Below are positions 11,160 through 21,467 of a DNA stretch of 64,000 nucleotides, one piece after another. The translations under genes and the position numbers were made by a program. The stretch's first letter is position 1, and each line of letters opens with the position of its first letter. The stretch is taken from positions 9,818,721 to 9,882,720 of the forward strand of contig CM055880.1 in assembly GCA_029582165.1 (NCBI GenBank), written 5' to 3'. The notes under the pieces were generated by a model that did not search any database, was not told the DNA's origin, and worked only from the letters and a program-made list of their open reading frames with translations. Origin of the DNA: Portulaca oleracea (Eukaryota > Streptophyta > Magnoliopsida > Caryophyllales > Portulacaceae).

Positions 11160-12601
11160 TCATTTTCACCAAAAATGACAGTACAATGCAACTGTCTACA
11201 CAAGGTCTTGATTGATATTAAATTAAACTTGAACTGAGGAACATATAAGACATCATGTAGGACAATATTTTTTGCTAAAGTTACTGTTCCAGACTGTTTA
11301 ACAAGGACCTTGCTTCCATTGGGCAAAGTTACTTTTAAAGGTTGACTCAAATCTTTTACAGAATGCATGGAGTTCTTGTTTCCACACATATGGTCAGTGG
11401 CCCCAGAATCCAATATCCATTCCTTTTCAGTCAAATTATAAAGGCAGACAACTGTATTAGACATATGTTTCTGGTAGAGGGGAGTTTGGATGTTACCTGA
11501 TACAGCTTCAGTTTCTGTTTCATGAGTGGAGGAAGATGCCTCATTGGTAAGGGTCTGCAACAGCTGATGGAGGACAAGCTTTGCTTGGTCTTTATTCAAA
11601 GTGAAAGATGGTGAGGCATTGGTCTCATTTTCCCCTGGTGTTGTCCTATCTGCTTCCTGCCGAGCAACATTGGCTTGTCTCCTGGCGCTCTGTTGATTGG
11701 AGGGTCTGTTTTGAGACCTATTCTGGTTCTTGGGAGGATATCCATAGATTTTGTAACACTTGTCGATTGTGTGTCCAGGTCTTTTACAATGATCACAGAA
11801 CAAATTTGCCTTCTTTAATTCTTGATTTCTTTCAGTTGGACCTTGGTTTCTTTGTGGGTTTTTAGTTGCATAGAAAAAAGTTGAGTCACTCGTCTGACCA
11901 AATTGGTCTCTAACTTGCCTTTGTTTCTCTTCTTGGGACAAGATAGCATAGACCTGACTCAGAGAAGGCAAAGGGGTCATCATCAAAATGTTCCCTCTCA
12001 CATTGGTGTAACTATCATTCAAACCCATCAGAAATTGTAGGAGTTTTTCTTCTTCAGAATACTGTTCGAACTGCCTGTTGATTTGAGGCTTGCAAGCACA
12101 TTTTCCACACTGACAGGATGGAAAATTTGCGACAACTCCTATTTCTTCCCACAACTTCTTCGCCATTGTGTAGTAGGTCGAGATATCCATGGAGTCTTGA
12201 CATAATCTTGAAACCTTTTGTTTGATGGAGTAAAGCTTGGCTTTATTTGCCTGGCCAAATCTTTCAATCAATTCCTTCCACAAATCATGCGCGTTTGTAG
12301 AATACAAGACGCTGTCCCGGATGTTCTTTTGCAGGGAATTGAGAATCCATGACAATACCATGTCATTTCCCCTTTTCCAATAGGGGAGTCGAGGGTCATC
12401 AGAACTTGGCATTGACAGGGTACCATCTACGAAGGCGATTTTATTTTTTGCAGAAAGGGCAACCGAGGCCGACCTTTTCCAAGTATCAAAATCCTCCCCT
12501 GAGAAAGGCTCAGCCACCAAGGACATCCCTGGTTGGTCGGAGGGATGGATGAAAAGGGGATCACAAGGATCCGGCACAAAAGGTTTAGCTGTTTCAGGCA
12601 T
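11033..12601 (-). CDS. Copia Gag and aspartic protease
   Basis: This 522-codon frame starts at an ATG 52 bp inside the 5' LTR. It holds the structural Gag protein, which packages the RNA, and the protease that cuts the polyprotein. An N-terminal copia Gag region is followed by a zinc knuckle CX2CX4HX4C at residues 269-282 and the protease active site LDSGATDHM at about 397-405. After residue 475 the frame leaves the expected sequence. The continuation, with PFIEEAIGKEEQGLYFLDKR, is found in the overlapping frame. The slip therefore lies near 11140-11150, beside a short G/C run. Copia elements normally have a single Gag-Pol frame, so I read this as a disabling mutation. Confidence 0.9.
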   Translation of the reverse strand: MPETAKPFVPDPCDPLFIHPSDQPGMSLVAEPFSGEDFDTWKRSASVALSAKNKIAFVDGTLSMPSSDDPRLPYWKRGNDMVLSWILNSLQKNIRDSVLYSTNAHDLWKELIERFGQANKAKLYSIKQKVSRLCQDSMDISTYYTMAKKLWEEIGVVANFPSCQCGKCACKPQINRQFEQYSEEEKLLQFLMGLNDSYTNVRGNILMMTPLPSLSQVYAILSQEEKQRQVRDQFGQTSDSTFFYATKNPQRNQGPTERNQELKKANLFCDHCKRPGHTIDKCYKIYGYPPKNQNRSQNRPSNQQSARRQANVARQEADRTTPGENETNASPSFTLNKDQAKLVLHQLLQTLTNEASSSTHETETEAVSGNIQTPLYQKHMSNTVVCLYNLTEKEWILDSGATDHMCGNKNSMHSVKDLSQPLKVTLPNGSKVLVKQSGTVTLAKNIVLHDVLYVPQFKFNLISIKTLCRQLHCTVIFGENDCLLQAPSLKRPLVRKSKAYISWIKGSFKTPLIFLMALAPIK

Positions 12602-12639
12602 GGTGAGCGGGGAAGAAGAAGGGGATCTCAGCCTGAATA

Positions 12640-12652
12640 GGCTCTGATACCA
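12640..12652 (-). other. Primer-binding site of young copia element
   Basis: The minus strand reads TGGTATCAGAGCC immediately next to the 5' LTR, complementary to the initiator tRNA-Met 3' end. Confidence 0.95.
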
Positions 12653-12900
12653 TGAAAAACTTCAGTAATGGTGAAGCACGTAGACAAAGGAAGAAGAAAG
12701 AAATGGGAGAACTTCAAGTTTCTGTTTGAGAGGGAAAAATAGAATGAAAAACCAAAAACCTAATTACAAGAGATGGCACCTGGGCCGGCTTAAATAAGAC
12801 CAACAAACCCTTAAGCAGGCCCAAGAAACCAAGAAACTAAGAAAGAAAGAAAAAATATTCTGCCTAAATAAAAGACTAACTACCATCATCAATCTTAACA
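12653..12900 (-). repeat. 5' LTR of young copia element
   Basis: This 248-bp LTR has intact terminal TG...CA on the minus strand. It is followed by the ggttt duplication at 12901-12905. Confidence 0.95.
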
Positions 12901-12905
12901 GGTTT

Positions 12906-13863
12906 TGATTAGATTTGGATAGTTTTTATAAAAGCAGATAGAAGTGGTAATGAGTTGTTTTATCAATAGAAAAATTTTGTAGATTTAATAAGTTTAAGCA
13001 GTTTACGTAGAAATACGTTATGAGTTGTTTTATCAGTAATTTATCCTTACAAAAAATAGTCTTATAGTTGATAGATTGATTATTAACTTACTTTTTAAGC
13101 TAATAGATATATTATAAATTAGCCAAATTACAGAGATAAATTTATAATTGTCTAACCCTATTGAAAAGTGAAATTGGGCACATGAGTTATTCTTATCATC
13201 ATTGAATTGGTTGACAAATTATAAACAAGTAGGGGGGGAAAAAAGTAGAATCATCACATCCCAGTATCACTCTAGCTAGATATTCCTTATTTTGGACTAA
13301 TTACAATTAAACAATCATTAGATTGGAGAAAATGTTCATTTGTGTAACTTTTTCTTTCTTTCATTTCATACTTTAATTTTGGTTCTACTATTCTTATTTG
13401 ACCTGAATTTGGAACATAGTGTAATAGTAAATCACAAACATATTGACTAAAATGTCTGTGCTAAGTGCTAACTAATCACATAAAAATAAGTAAGAAAGTG
13501 TGGTTAGGTTGCTTAGCAATATGAATGCAAGAGATGCCCTAGTCAAGCAGCCATGCTTACTTGGAGATCAATATCAACTTCAAAATGTAGAGATTAATGT
13601 AATATCTTGAGTATCGGCAATTTGAAAATATGATGGGATGTTAGAAGAATTTCTACCATAGCAGGTACTGTTTTTTGTATAATTTATTTGTTACTGAATA
13701 TGAAAGGTATGCCTTTATGCTTTAAAGAGCTGGCAACATTATTTTAAATGATGGTTAGTCCATGATCATTATATATCTCTTGCATACCTGAATATCACCC
13801 AAAATGTATCGAGTATAAAAGTAACTTTCTCAATGCAAGGTAATTTGTACGTAAACTTTGGCC
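12906..13863. other. AT-rich sequence, no gene seen
   Basis: No recognisable coding, RNA or repeat structure was seen in this stretch. Confidence 0.4.
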
Positions 13864-14448
13864 GATTTTTTATATTTTGGATCTCGAAGTATAGGGCAAT
13901 TAATTTTTTAAACTTTTGATTTTCATTGTTAATTTTCTGGACCCTAAAGTTTAGGGCTGAATTAAAAAAAAAAACTTTAAAATTTATAGGTTAAAAGAAA
14001 GGTACGTGTATCATTTTTCTTTTTTTTTCCCATATATGTTTGAATTTTTCTCACGATTAGCGTCAAACTTCAGAACTAAGGTTAAAATAGATATTGAAAC
14101 TATAATATACCTCTCTTATTCGTATAAGAACTACTTAAACCCTTAAGTACCAAAGGTCTAAGTAGTTATGACATGAATAAGAGAGGTGTATTATTACTTA
14201 AATATCATTTTTAACCTTAGTCGTGAAGTTCGACACTAATCGGGAGATAAATTCACAAATGGGAAGAAAAAGAAAAAAAGTATGTGAGCCTATTTAAGAA
14301 AAAAATATACGGGCCTTTTTTTTCAATTCACAAACTTTAAAATCTTTTTTTATTTAGCTTACAAATTTTAAGGTTCAAAAAATTAACGTTAAAACCAAGA
14401 GTTCAGAAAATTAATTATCTTATACTTTAGGGTCTAAATGCAAACAAC
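13864..14448. mobile_element. Foldback element, copy 1
   Basis: The two halves are inverted copies of one another around about 14150. The left side runs ATTTTGGATC, GGACCCTAAAGTTTAGGG, then CTTCAGAACTAAGG. The right side is the diverged reverse complement, ending near ATGCAAACAAC. Related copies lie at 15585-16040 and 23208-23762. The third has a clear 10-bp target duplication and defines the family. No clear duplication remains here. It has no coding capacity and is probably a Mutator-like MITE. Confidence 0.7.
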
Positions 14449-15371
14449 ATTATGCTTGCACTGTATCGAATTGGCTATATTAGGATTATGTTTCATTTAG
14501 CTACTTTTCATCACTTATCACACCTTCTTTAGAAACATTAATTGCTAAACTTATCGGAAAAGCAGTTAAATGACATTGGTTCGAAACTTATAATAGGTAA
14601 ATATTGACTCAAAAACATCATGATTAAATTTATAAATATCATAAACATGAATGGATATATGCAAAGTTTCTCATTTGGGGTCAATCATCTCCCATATTTT
14701 ATTTTGGAGATTCCATTAGTTCATGTAGATTTCATTTTAATAAAGAAAAATTGATATAATCAACCGTACCATCTCCCTCAATCCCTATCCCATGATGCAA
14801 ATGAGACACATTTATGTTTCTTCAACAACCCCTTGTTTTCCTAGCTATCAATACAAACTAGATTAAATTAAATAGCATAATTTTCTTAGCTTCTATATAT
14901 TTGGAACATTCATAATATTATATATGTACTCATGTAAGCAAATAGCATAATATGACAGGAAAATAAGTTTTGGGATAATTAATTAATTAAGTTGGTAATC
15001 ATGTCTCTGTCCCCAAATTAAACATATCATTAGATGAGACATTGCCCAAGCAATTTCCCAATAGCAGGCATTTGTGTCATCAAAACTTGCCTATCTCCAA
15101 ATTCAATTGTGCCTTCCTTCCTTTATTCCTCAAATAAAAACAAAAGAAAAGAAACAAAAAAAAAAAGCCACATCAATTAACCTCAATCCCACCAAACAAA
15201 TACACAATATATATTTCACTAATTAACATCGTTACCAAATCGCAGAAACTTTGTTACTAATATTTTGTCCAAATCACAATTGTAGCTTTGTCAATGACAA
15301 GTATCCGTTAGATCTATTATTCTCTATATTTAATGTAGATACATCTACTCGTGTTAAAGCAGTTAAACTAA
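14449..15371. other. AT-rich sequence, no gene seen
   Basis: No gene or structured repeat was recognised. Confidence 0.4.
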
Positions 15372-15373
15372 TA

Positions 15374-15578
15374 CTCCCTCCGTTCCATATTAATTGTCCT
15401 GGCGCGTTATTAATTTATCAACATATATAATGTTCTAATATATGAAAGTACCACCATTAGATTCATAACGAAAAGTATCATCATAAGAATATAATTATGT
15501 AATTTATTGATAAAATATACTACAAGAAATTGTTAGTCAAAAACGATATTTTGGACAATTAATATGGAACAGAGGGAG
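15374..15578. mobile_element. Stowaway-type MITE
   Basis: This 205-bp element has long inverted ends, CTCCCTCCGTTCCATATTAA at the left and its near-perfect complement at the right (ATATGGAACAGAGGGAG). It is flanked by TA on both sides (15372-15373, 15579-15580). CTCCCTCCGT is the classic Stowaway (Tc1/mariner) terminus. It is non-coding. Confidence 0.9.
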
Positions 15579-15584
15579 TATGTT

Positions 15585-16040
15585 AGTTTTTTATATTTTG
15601 GACCTTTTATTTTTAAGGTAATGAATTTCTGGACTTATGGTATTCAATGTTAATTTTTGAACGTCAAATTTTATGGCCTGAATAATAAAGGACTTTGAAG
15701 TTTGTGTACTGAAAAAAAGGGTTTGTGTCTTGTTCTTCTTTTTCTTTCCATGTTTGAATTTCTTTCTTGATTAACGTCAAACTTCAGCACTAAAGTTAAA
15801 ACTGATATCGAAGTTATAACACACTTTTTTTTTTAATTCATGTCGGAGCTGCTTGGACCCTTAAGTACCCTTAGGAGTAGCCCAAAATGTACTCAAGGTC
15901 CAAGGGTCAAATACGGATCAATTACAAATGGATTGATATGTAAGGTGACCATTACAAAGTATATTGTAAGTTCAATATCAGTTTTAACCTTAATTTTGAA
16001 GTTTAATGTCAATCAGTATCTAATAAGTTTTAACAATTAG
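15585..16040. mobile_element. Foldback element, copy 3 (partial)
   Basis: The left arm matches the family at 13864 and 23208 (ATTTTGGACC, CTTTCCATGTTTGAATTTC, ATTAACGTCAAACTTCAGCAC). The centre contains CTTAAGTACCC. The right arm is present only in part, with TCAGTTTTAACCTTAATTTTG. It begins within a few bases of the Stowaway end, so one inserted beside the other. Confidence 0.6.
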
Positions 16041-16705
16041 GTCATGTTTGGTAAAATTAGCTTGTTAGAGACCATAAAATATTTATAGATAAAATGAAAA
16101 GAGGTGAGTAAATAAGGTTAAAATTGTTATTGAAACTGTAATATACCTTACAATGGTCATCTTACCTATCAATCTCGTTATAATTGATCGGTAATACAAT
16201 CAAAGAGTGTCTTTGTCTCTCTTGAAAAAAATTAAATAACTAGCTATATATCAAGATCAATATAAAATAAAAATAACTCTGAATTTATTTTTTATGTAAC
16301 AACCCGCACAAACTTTACAAACTAAATTACGTTACCTCCCCCCATGCCATCCCTAAAAGAATTGTAACTAATAACCACCCTCATACCCATTTCTTTTTAT
16401 ATATTAATTGTCTTTGCCAAATTATTTTTCCTTTTTCCTTGTTGGGGATTCAAAAATTTTTTTTTCTCATTTTTGGTTTTATTGGTTAGGGGGAGGGGTC
16501 TTAGCACTCACAAACTAGCTATTTGGTGAGCTTTTTTGCATTAAGAATTTGATAATAGTCATTAGTCAAGTATACTCCATGCAAGTGGTTGTGATTGGCA
16601 TGGAACCACCCATATAATCAACTATGTAGTTGGTATATATGTGATATATACCCTTCATATTTGGTAAAAAAGCATGGTGTCCAAATAAAATAGTTGAATA
16701 ACAAC
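16041..16705. other. AT-rich sequence, no gene seen
   Basis: No gene was recognised. A short segment near 16100-16190 weakly resembles the arms of the foldback family. Confidence 0.4.
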
Positions 16706-17153
16706 CACCGCTAAAAATATGTGTATTAAAGATCACTTTTTTTCAACCAATTTAAAATAGTTGGAAAAATCAATAATTTTAGCAACCATTTCATATTTCA
16801 ACTATTTTTCAAAATTTTTTTGTGGGAAAAGGGTTGAAAACTCTAATAACTCTTGCTAAAATAGTGGGAAAATTTTTCTACTGTCCTTTTTCATACTATT
16901 TGAAAATGGTTGGAAAATGGTCGGATTATTAACTATTTTCCCAACCAATTTTGAACAGGAGGAAAAAAATTGGTACGAAAATTTTCCTACCATTTTAGTA
17001 AAAGGTTGAAATTTCCAACGGTTTTTCAGCTAAAAATTAAAAAAAAATTAAAAAATTAAAAAAATATGAAATTGTTATTAAAATGGTTGTTTTTTTCAAC
17101 CGTTTTAAATTTGGTGGAAAAAGTGATAGGTAATATAAGCATCGTTAGCAGTG
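16706..17153. mobile_element. CACTA-type MITE
   Basis: This 448-bp element has ends CACCGCTAA (left) and the complement of CACTGCTAA (right), flanked by the 3-bp duplication aac (16703-16705 and 17154-17156). A subterminal motif close to GGTTGAAAA / TTTTCAACC recurs in both orientations. Terminal CACTN, a 3-bp duplication and subterminal repeats are CACTA hallmarks. It has no coding capacity. Confidence 0.75.
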
Positions 17154-17621
17154 AACAATATATACACATTTCATTATCACAAAGAAAACTACTTTTTTGG
17201 ATCGTTGTTTCTGTTTCTTTCTGTGTATATGTTTAATTTTAGTCACTTATAGAGCTACTGTTCTCTAGTATTGCTTGCACACCTAACAACCCTAATTTGG
17301 GATTTAAAAACAACGTAGCTATGGAGTGTAGGGACCCATGCATGCATGAATTGACGAATTCCTCCTCTAATTTGTGGCATTAAAAAAGCTTGTAATTAGA
17401 CCCGTGATAAATGGGGTCGTAATTGATTACATAAGCATTGCTATATTTTTCTTTCTTTGTTTCTTTATGCGGTGATCACGGTGTGGATGTAAGAAATTTT
17501 CTTGCTTAGATTTTCTTGTGTTCGTTGTTTCATTTCAATACCAACTATTGGTGAAAACTATATCTATGTTGTATTCTAGCTAGCTACCATTGCAAGCTCC
17601 TTTTCCTTGCTTCTAATATTT
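17154..17621. other. No gene seen
   Basis: Low-GC sequence without recognisable coding or repeat structure. Confidence 0.4.
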
Positions 17622-17634
17622 TTCATCAAGGTTT

Positions 17635-17848
17635 TTTTTTTTGAAACCAAAAGCACACAACTATATTAAGACTTGTTCAAAAAATTACATATCTCTATGC
17701 TCGCCAGATCGTAGACGAAATCCGGCGCCCCCGAAACCCAAACACGGTTCCCATAAAATATAGGATGTGTATGAGCTAAGGCATGAGCAACTCTATTTCC
17801 CTCCCTTCTTACAAAAGACCAAGCAACAAAATCAAAAAATTTACAAAC
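17635..17848 (-). mobile_element. 5'-truncated LINE insertion (RNase H tail)
   Basis: This is the 3' end of a plant L1-type LINE, read on the minus strand and ending in a poly-A tail (poly-T at 17632-17642). It translates to FFDFVAWSFVRREGNRVAHA, then an HPIFYGNRVW-like end and a stop. The RREGNRVAHALA motif is typical of the RNase H-like domain closing many plant LINEs. A perfect 13-bp target duplication, ttcatcaaggttt, flanks it (17622-17634 and 17849-17861). Confidence 0.85.
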
Positions 17849-17861
17849 TTCATCAAGGTTT

Positions 17862-18413
17862 GAAAAGGAAGAAAAAAGAAACTAATATATATCTCGAATT
17901 TTTCAAACGATATAGTCTATATTCTTCTTTTTTGGGTTATTTTTAATCCTTTCTATTTGGTATATGTGTGAGTACTTTTTGAATTTTTAAAAAATCTTGC
18001 TACTCCAACTGGCTTGGTTCACTTTTTACTCTTACTCGATCTTACTCTTTTTTTTTTTTTTTGACTAGCGAATGACTATCAGCCACCTCCTTGGAGTCTT
18101 GGACTTTGGAGAATATTAAAAGGGTGAATCATTAGCACAAAAGTCAACCATGGTTCCCTTTTACAGACATCTGAAAAAGACGCATCGGATGTTTGAGAGA
18201 GTTTGGGGGAACTCGAGAACAAAGAAAAGGGATGGTTCGGGTGTCGGTCGTCAGCGTTGGGAGTAGTATGAGGTGATAGGTGGAATTGTGGAAAGGGGCA
18301 GAGCCAAAGCAATTGAATTGTTTTCCCCACTTGTACTTCAGCCATCTGGTTCCATGTTTGATTGCAATTTAGAACCTCATAGTCTTGAGAGAATTCCATG
18401 GTCAAATAGATTA
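17862..18413. other. No gene recognised
   Basis: An open frame of 120 residues on the minus strand (18079-18441) resembles nothing I know and overlaps the end of the adjacent element. I do not call it a gene. Confidence 0.35.
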
Positions 18414-19633
18414 GGATTATTGACCCTAAGGAATGACTCAAGAAGCAAATTGGTCATGAAGGATTAGAAGGACAATAAGGTCCCAAGTTGTAAAAAAAAA
18501 ATAAATTTATTTTTTGAAAGTTTTTTTTTTCCAATCACTTGCTAGAGCTGCTACATCAAAAAAAAGAAGTTGTTATGGTTTATTCAAGTTGTAACCATGG
18601 TTTGCCATTGATTAAGACCAGGAACTATTAAAGTTGTAACCATGGTTTAACGTTGAGTGCACCTATTAGTTATCCAACCACGATAGAATTTCAATATTAT
18701 GTGATGGCCTGATGTTCTCCTCCATATTCATTTCAGTCATTGTTCTCCTTTCAACTCGTTCCTATCAACAAATCAAATAAAGAAAACTAGCTCCATTGCT
18801 ATTTTCAACTATTGAGGAATTAAAGAAGGAGAGAATCAAGAATGAAAAAAAATTACATGTCGAGCTCGTTTTGTAAATTCGACCAAATGTTTCCTCGAAC
18901 ACCATTTGGATTAATCACCACTCTGAATGAACCCGTCAATCAATATGTTGTTGGACATTGTATTTTCCCTAAGATTCAGGCTATACAAACTCAACACAAT
19001 ATCCATTTGTCCAAGCTTGCCATACATGTTCATCAAGTAGTTGTTTAAAAACTTGTCAAGAAAACACCCCGAAGTAATTATGAGAGCATGAAGCTGTTTG
19101 ACCAATGACTTCGTGGGCTTGTAAGCTTAAATTAGAAGGAGAAGAGATTTGGGTCTGACCATATTTTCGATTAGAACCTCTCAAATGCTTCGATTAGGCA
19201 CATTTAGTCTTAAAAATTACAAAACAAGCTCTATATGCAACTTTTCTGTTCTTGATTTTCTCCTTCTTTAATTTCTCAATGGTTGAAAATAATAATGCTT
19301 GTTTTTTTTTTTGATTTATTGATGAGAATGAGTTGGCGGAAGAGCAGAGATTTAAAATGGATATGGAGAGGAACACCACCATTGTTGAAATTCACCTATA
19401 GTTGAATAGTTAATAGTGCACTCAATATTAAATCATGGTTATAACTTGAATAAACCATAACATTTTTTTTGATATAGCAACTCTGACAAGTAATTGGAAA
19501 ATTTTTTAAAAAGAAATTAATTTCTTTTTTTTTTTACAATTTAGGACTTCATTATCCTCCTAATCTTTAATGGTCAATTAGCCTTTTTAATGGTCAATTT
19601 GCTTCTTGGGTCATCCCTTAGTGTCAGTAACCC
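18414..19633. mobile_element. Mutator-like element carrying a PPR fragment
   Basis: The ends are long inverted repeats: GGATTATTGACCCTAAGGAA at the left pairs with the complement of GGGTTACTGACACTAAGGGA at the right. Similarity continues inward for several hundred bp to about 18850 and 19230. The immediate flanks are aatagatta (18405-18413) and aatgaatta (19634-19642), a plausible decayed 9-bp duplication. No transposase is present. The unique middle holds part of a pentatricopeptide-repeat gene, which fits a Pack-MULE (a Mutator-like element with captured host sequence). The duplication is imperfect, so the family call is likely rather than certain. Confidence 0.7.
18850..19140 (-). pseudogene. 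Captured PPR gene fragment
   Basis: The open piece at 19105-18911 reads VKQLHALIITSGCFLDKF, then LMNMYGKLGQMDIV and NNILIDGFIQSGD. This is the conserved run of PLS-type plant pentatricopeptide-repeat proteins, which bind organelle RNA. From memory it is close to the Arabidopsis At2g41080 group. A frame change follows, after which QMVFEETFGR resembles the expected next repeat (VFDEMP). Upstream, the frame is lost again near 19110. About 90 codons remain. It lies between the inverted repeats of 18414-19633 and has no start, stop or promoter of its own. Confidence 0.75.
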
Positions 19634-19878
19634 AATGAATTAATATGCTATCGCTCATGGTAAAAACCCAATCATTGAAAGAGCCCATTCAGCCCTAAGC
19701 CCAGCAATCGCCGCGCCCACAGGCCACAACTGATTTAATCCAATTGGCATTGCTTTAATCAAAACGGCGTCGTGCAAATGATACAACACAAAATAAAGAA
19801 AAATGAAAACACATGCGAGATCCCGTCGTCTACCTCTCCCCACCATAAACTCGCCGGCGCCGCTGAATCTCGAAAGCC

Positions 19879-19935
19879 ATGGCAACTCCAGGCGGCTGCA
19901 TTGCCCACCTCTTCCTAATCATCATGATGATCGGT
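19879..19935 (+). other. Possible first exon, MATPGGCIAHLF...
   Basis: An ATG in good context (AAAGCCATGGCA) opens a short hydrophobic reading frame of about 18 codons. It ends at a good splice donor (GATCG/GTAACT), and the upstream sequence is 5'-UTR-like. No downstream partner exon was identified before the PPR gene at 20021. It could be the first exon of a lost gene, or chance. Confidence 0.25.
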
Positions 19936-20020
19936 AACTCTCTCAAGTTCTCTCCTCACTCCTAAATTCCTTCTTCAATGCCACTCCCTTCCTCTTTTAC
20001 CTCCTAAAATCCTTAGTTTA

Positions 20021-21467
20021 ATGGCGCCTTCATCGGTTTTTCGCCTTGTTTTCGCCTCAGTAAGGCTAAACTCGCACCCATTTTCATTTACAACAAGAAC
20101 CCCATTAACAACTTCATCATCCAATGTGGAGAAATTGTGCACCCACTTGCTGAACAATTCCCAAAACCCTGAAAAAACCCTAGCTCTATTCCGAGTTAAA
20201 TTGGATGCCCGATCAGTTACTGGGGTTTTACATAGATGCAGAATGGATAAACCCCTGCTGGGTCTTCGTTTTTTCTTTCGGGCTGGTCTTCAACCTGGGT
20301 ACAGACATAGTCGTTATATGTACAGTTTAGCTTGCAAGTTGTTCGAGATTGAGAAGAATCCTGGTACTATTGGGGAGGTTTTGGAGGGTTACAGGGGTGA
20401 TGGGTGTGCAGGTAGTGTTAAATTGTTTAAGATTGTGTTGAATTTATGCAAAGAAGCAATGCTTGCTGATCAAGCTTTGTGGATGTTGAGGAAGATGGAG
20501 GAGGGATTCAATTGTCGCCCTGATTCGACTATGTTTAATGTGGTTATAAGGTTATTTGTTGAGAAGGGTGATCTTGATACTGCAATGGGGTTGTTGAAGG
20601 AGATGGAAAGTAGGGAGATGTACCCTGACATGATTACTTATATGTTGATACTTAAGGGTTTGTGCAACGCGGGTCGGATGGAGGAGGCTTGTATGTTGTT
20701 TAAGGTGATGAGAAATCATGGGTGTACACCAAATTTGGTGGCATACTCGGCACTTTTTGACGGGCTTTGTAAGTTTGGGGCTTTTGAGAAGGTGGTGGAA
20801 TTGTTAGAGGAGATGGAGAAAGAAGGCGGGATATGCATGCCTAATGTCATTACTTATACGTCAATCATCAAAAGATTTTGTGACAAGGGCAAGCCTATTG
20901 AGGCCTTGACTGTTTTGGACCGCATGAGGAGTAGTAAATGTTCCCCCAATCGAGTTACTATAAGTGTCTTGACCCAAGGGCTGTGCACTGAAGGACACAT
21001 CGATGAGTCCTACAAGCTAATTGATAGAATAATTGCAGAATGCCATATCTCAAGGGGAAAGTGCTATTGTTCTTTGGTGATTGCTCTATTGAGAAACACG
21101 AGATTATAAGAGGCGCAGAAGCTCTTTAGGTGGATGTTAGAGAATGCAATTAGTCCTGATGGATTGGCATGCAACACTTTATTGAAGAACTTGTGTTCGG
21201 CAGGAAAATTCCGTGATGCATTTAAACTATATGAAAAAGTTGAGCAGACAGGACATACACTTTCAATGGATGGAGATGTATTTTTCACCCTTCTGATGGG
21301 GCTCTATGAACAAAACCATGGGATAGAGGTAGCAAAACTAGTTAGTTTTGATGGTTGAGAAGGGGATTGGAATTAAAGCTCCTTATGTGCAAGCCATTGT
21401 AGAAAAGTTAAAGGGATCAGTAGATTTCGATTTGCTCTCTAAGCTGTGTAAGTTGGAAATCAGTTGA
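20021..21467 (+). pseudogene. P-class PPR protein gene with stop and frameshift
   Basis: Intronless, as usual for plant PPR genes. P-class PPR proteins bind organelle RNA; an organellar address is plausible from the Ser/Thr/Arg-rich N terminus. Codons 1-362 are open and hold a run of 35-residue repeats from about residue 170, with motifs such as TYMLILKGLCNAGRMEEACM and TYTSIIKRFCDKGKPIEAL. At 21107-21109 an in-frame TAA falls between RNTRL and EAQKLFRWMLE, where a glutamate codon might be expected. The frame then continues in phase to about 21345. There a one-base shift is needed to reach the rest (EKGIGIKAPYVQAIVEKLK) and a natural TGA at 21465-21467. Total length would be about 480 codons. 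From memory it resembles Arabidopsis At5g47360. Two lesions argue for a pseudogene. Confidence 0.8.

Larger units (their letters stand above)
8021..12900 (-). mobile_element. Young Ty1/copia retrotransposon
   Basis: This is a complete element with all structural landmarks: 248-bp LTRs (8021-8268 and 12653-12900), a perfect 5-bp target duplication ggttt (8016-8020 and 12901-12905), a tRNA-Met primer-binding site, a G-rich polypurine tract, and nearly intact coding sequence. The LTRs differ at two positions by eye (about 0.8%). At the commonly used 1.3e-8 substitutions per site per year this is roughly 0.3 million years. One frame change separates Gag-protease from integrase-RT, so this copy is probably not autonomous. 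The short LTRs suggest an Ale-like lineage, but that is a guess. Confidence 0.95.

Noticed and set aside
12640..12652. tRNA-like words (also at 4877, 29931, 43633)
   Set aside because: These are short primer-binding sites of LTR elements, not tRNA genes; no cloverleaf surrounds them.
18079..18441. 120-codon open frame on the minus strand
   Set aside because: Unrecognised, overlaps the end of the Mutator-like element, and has no supporting gene structure.
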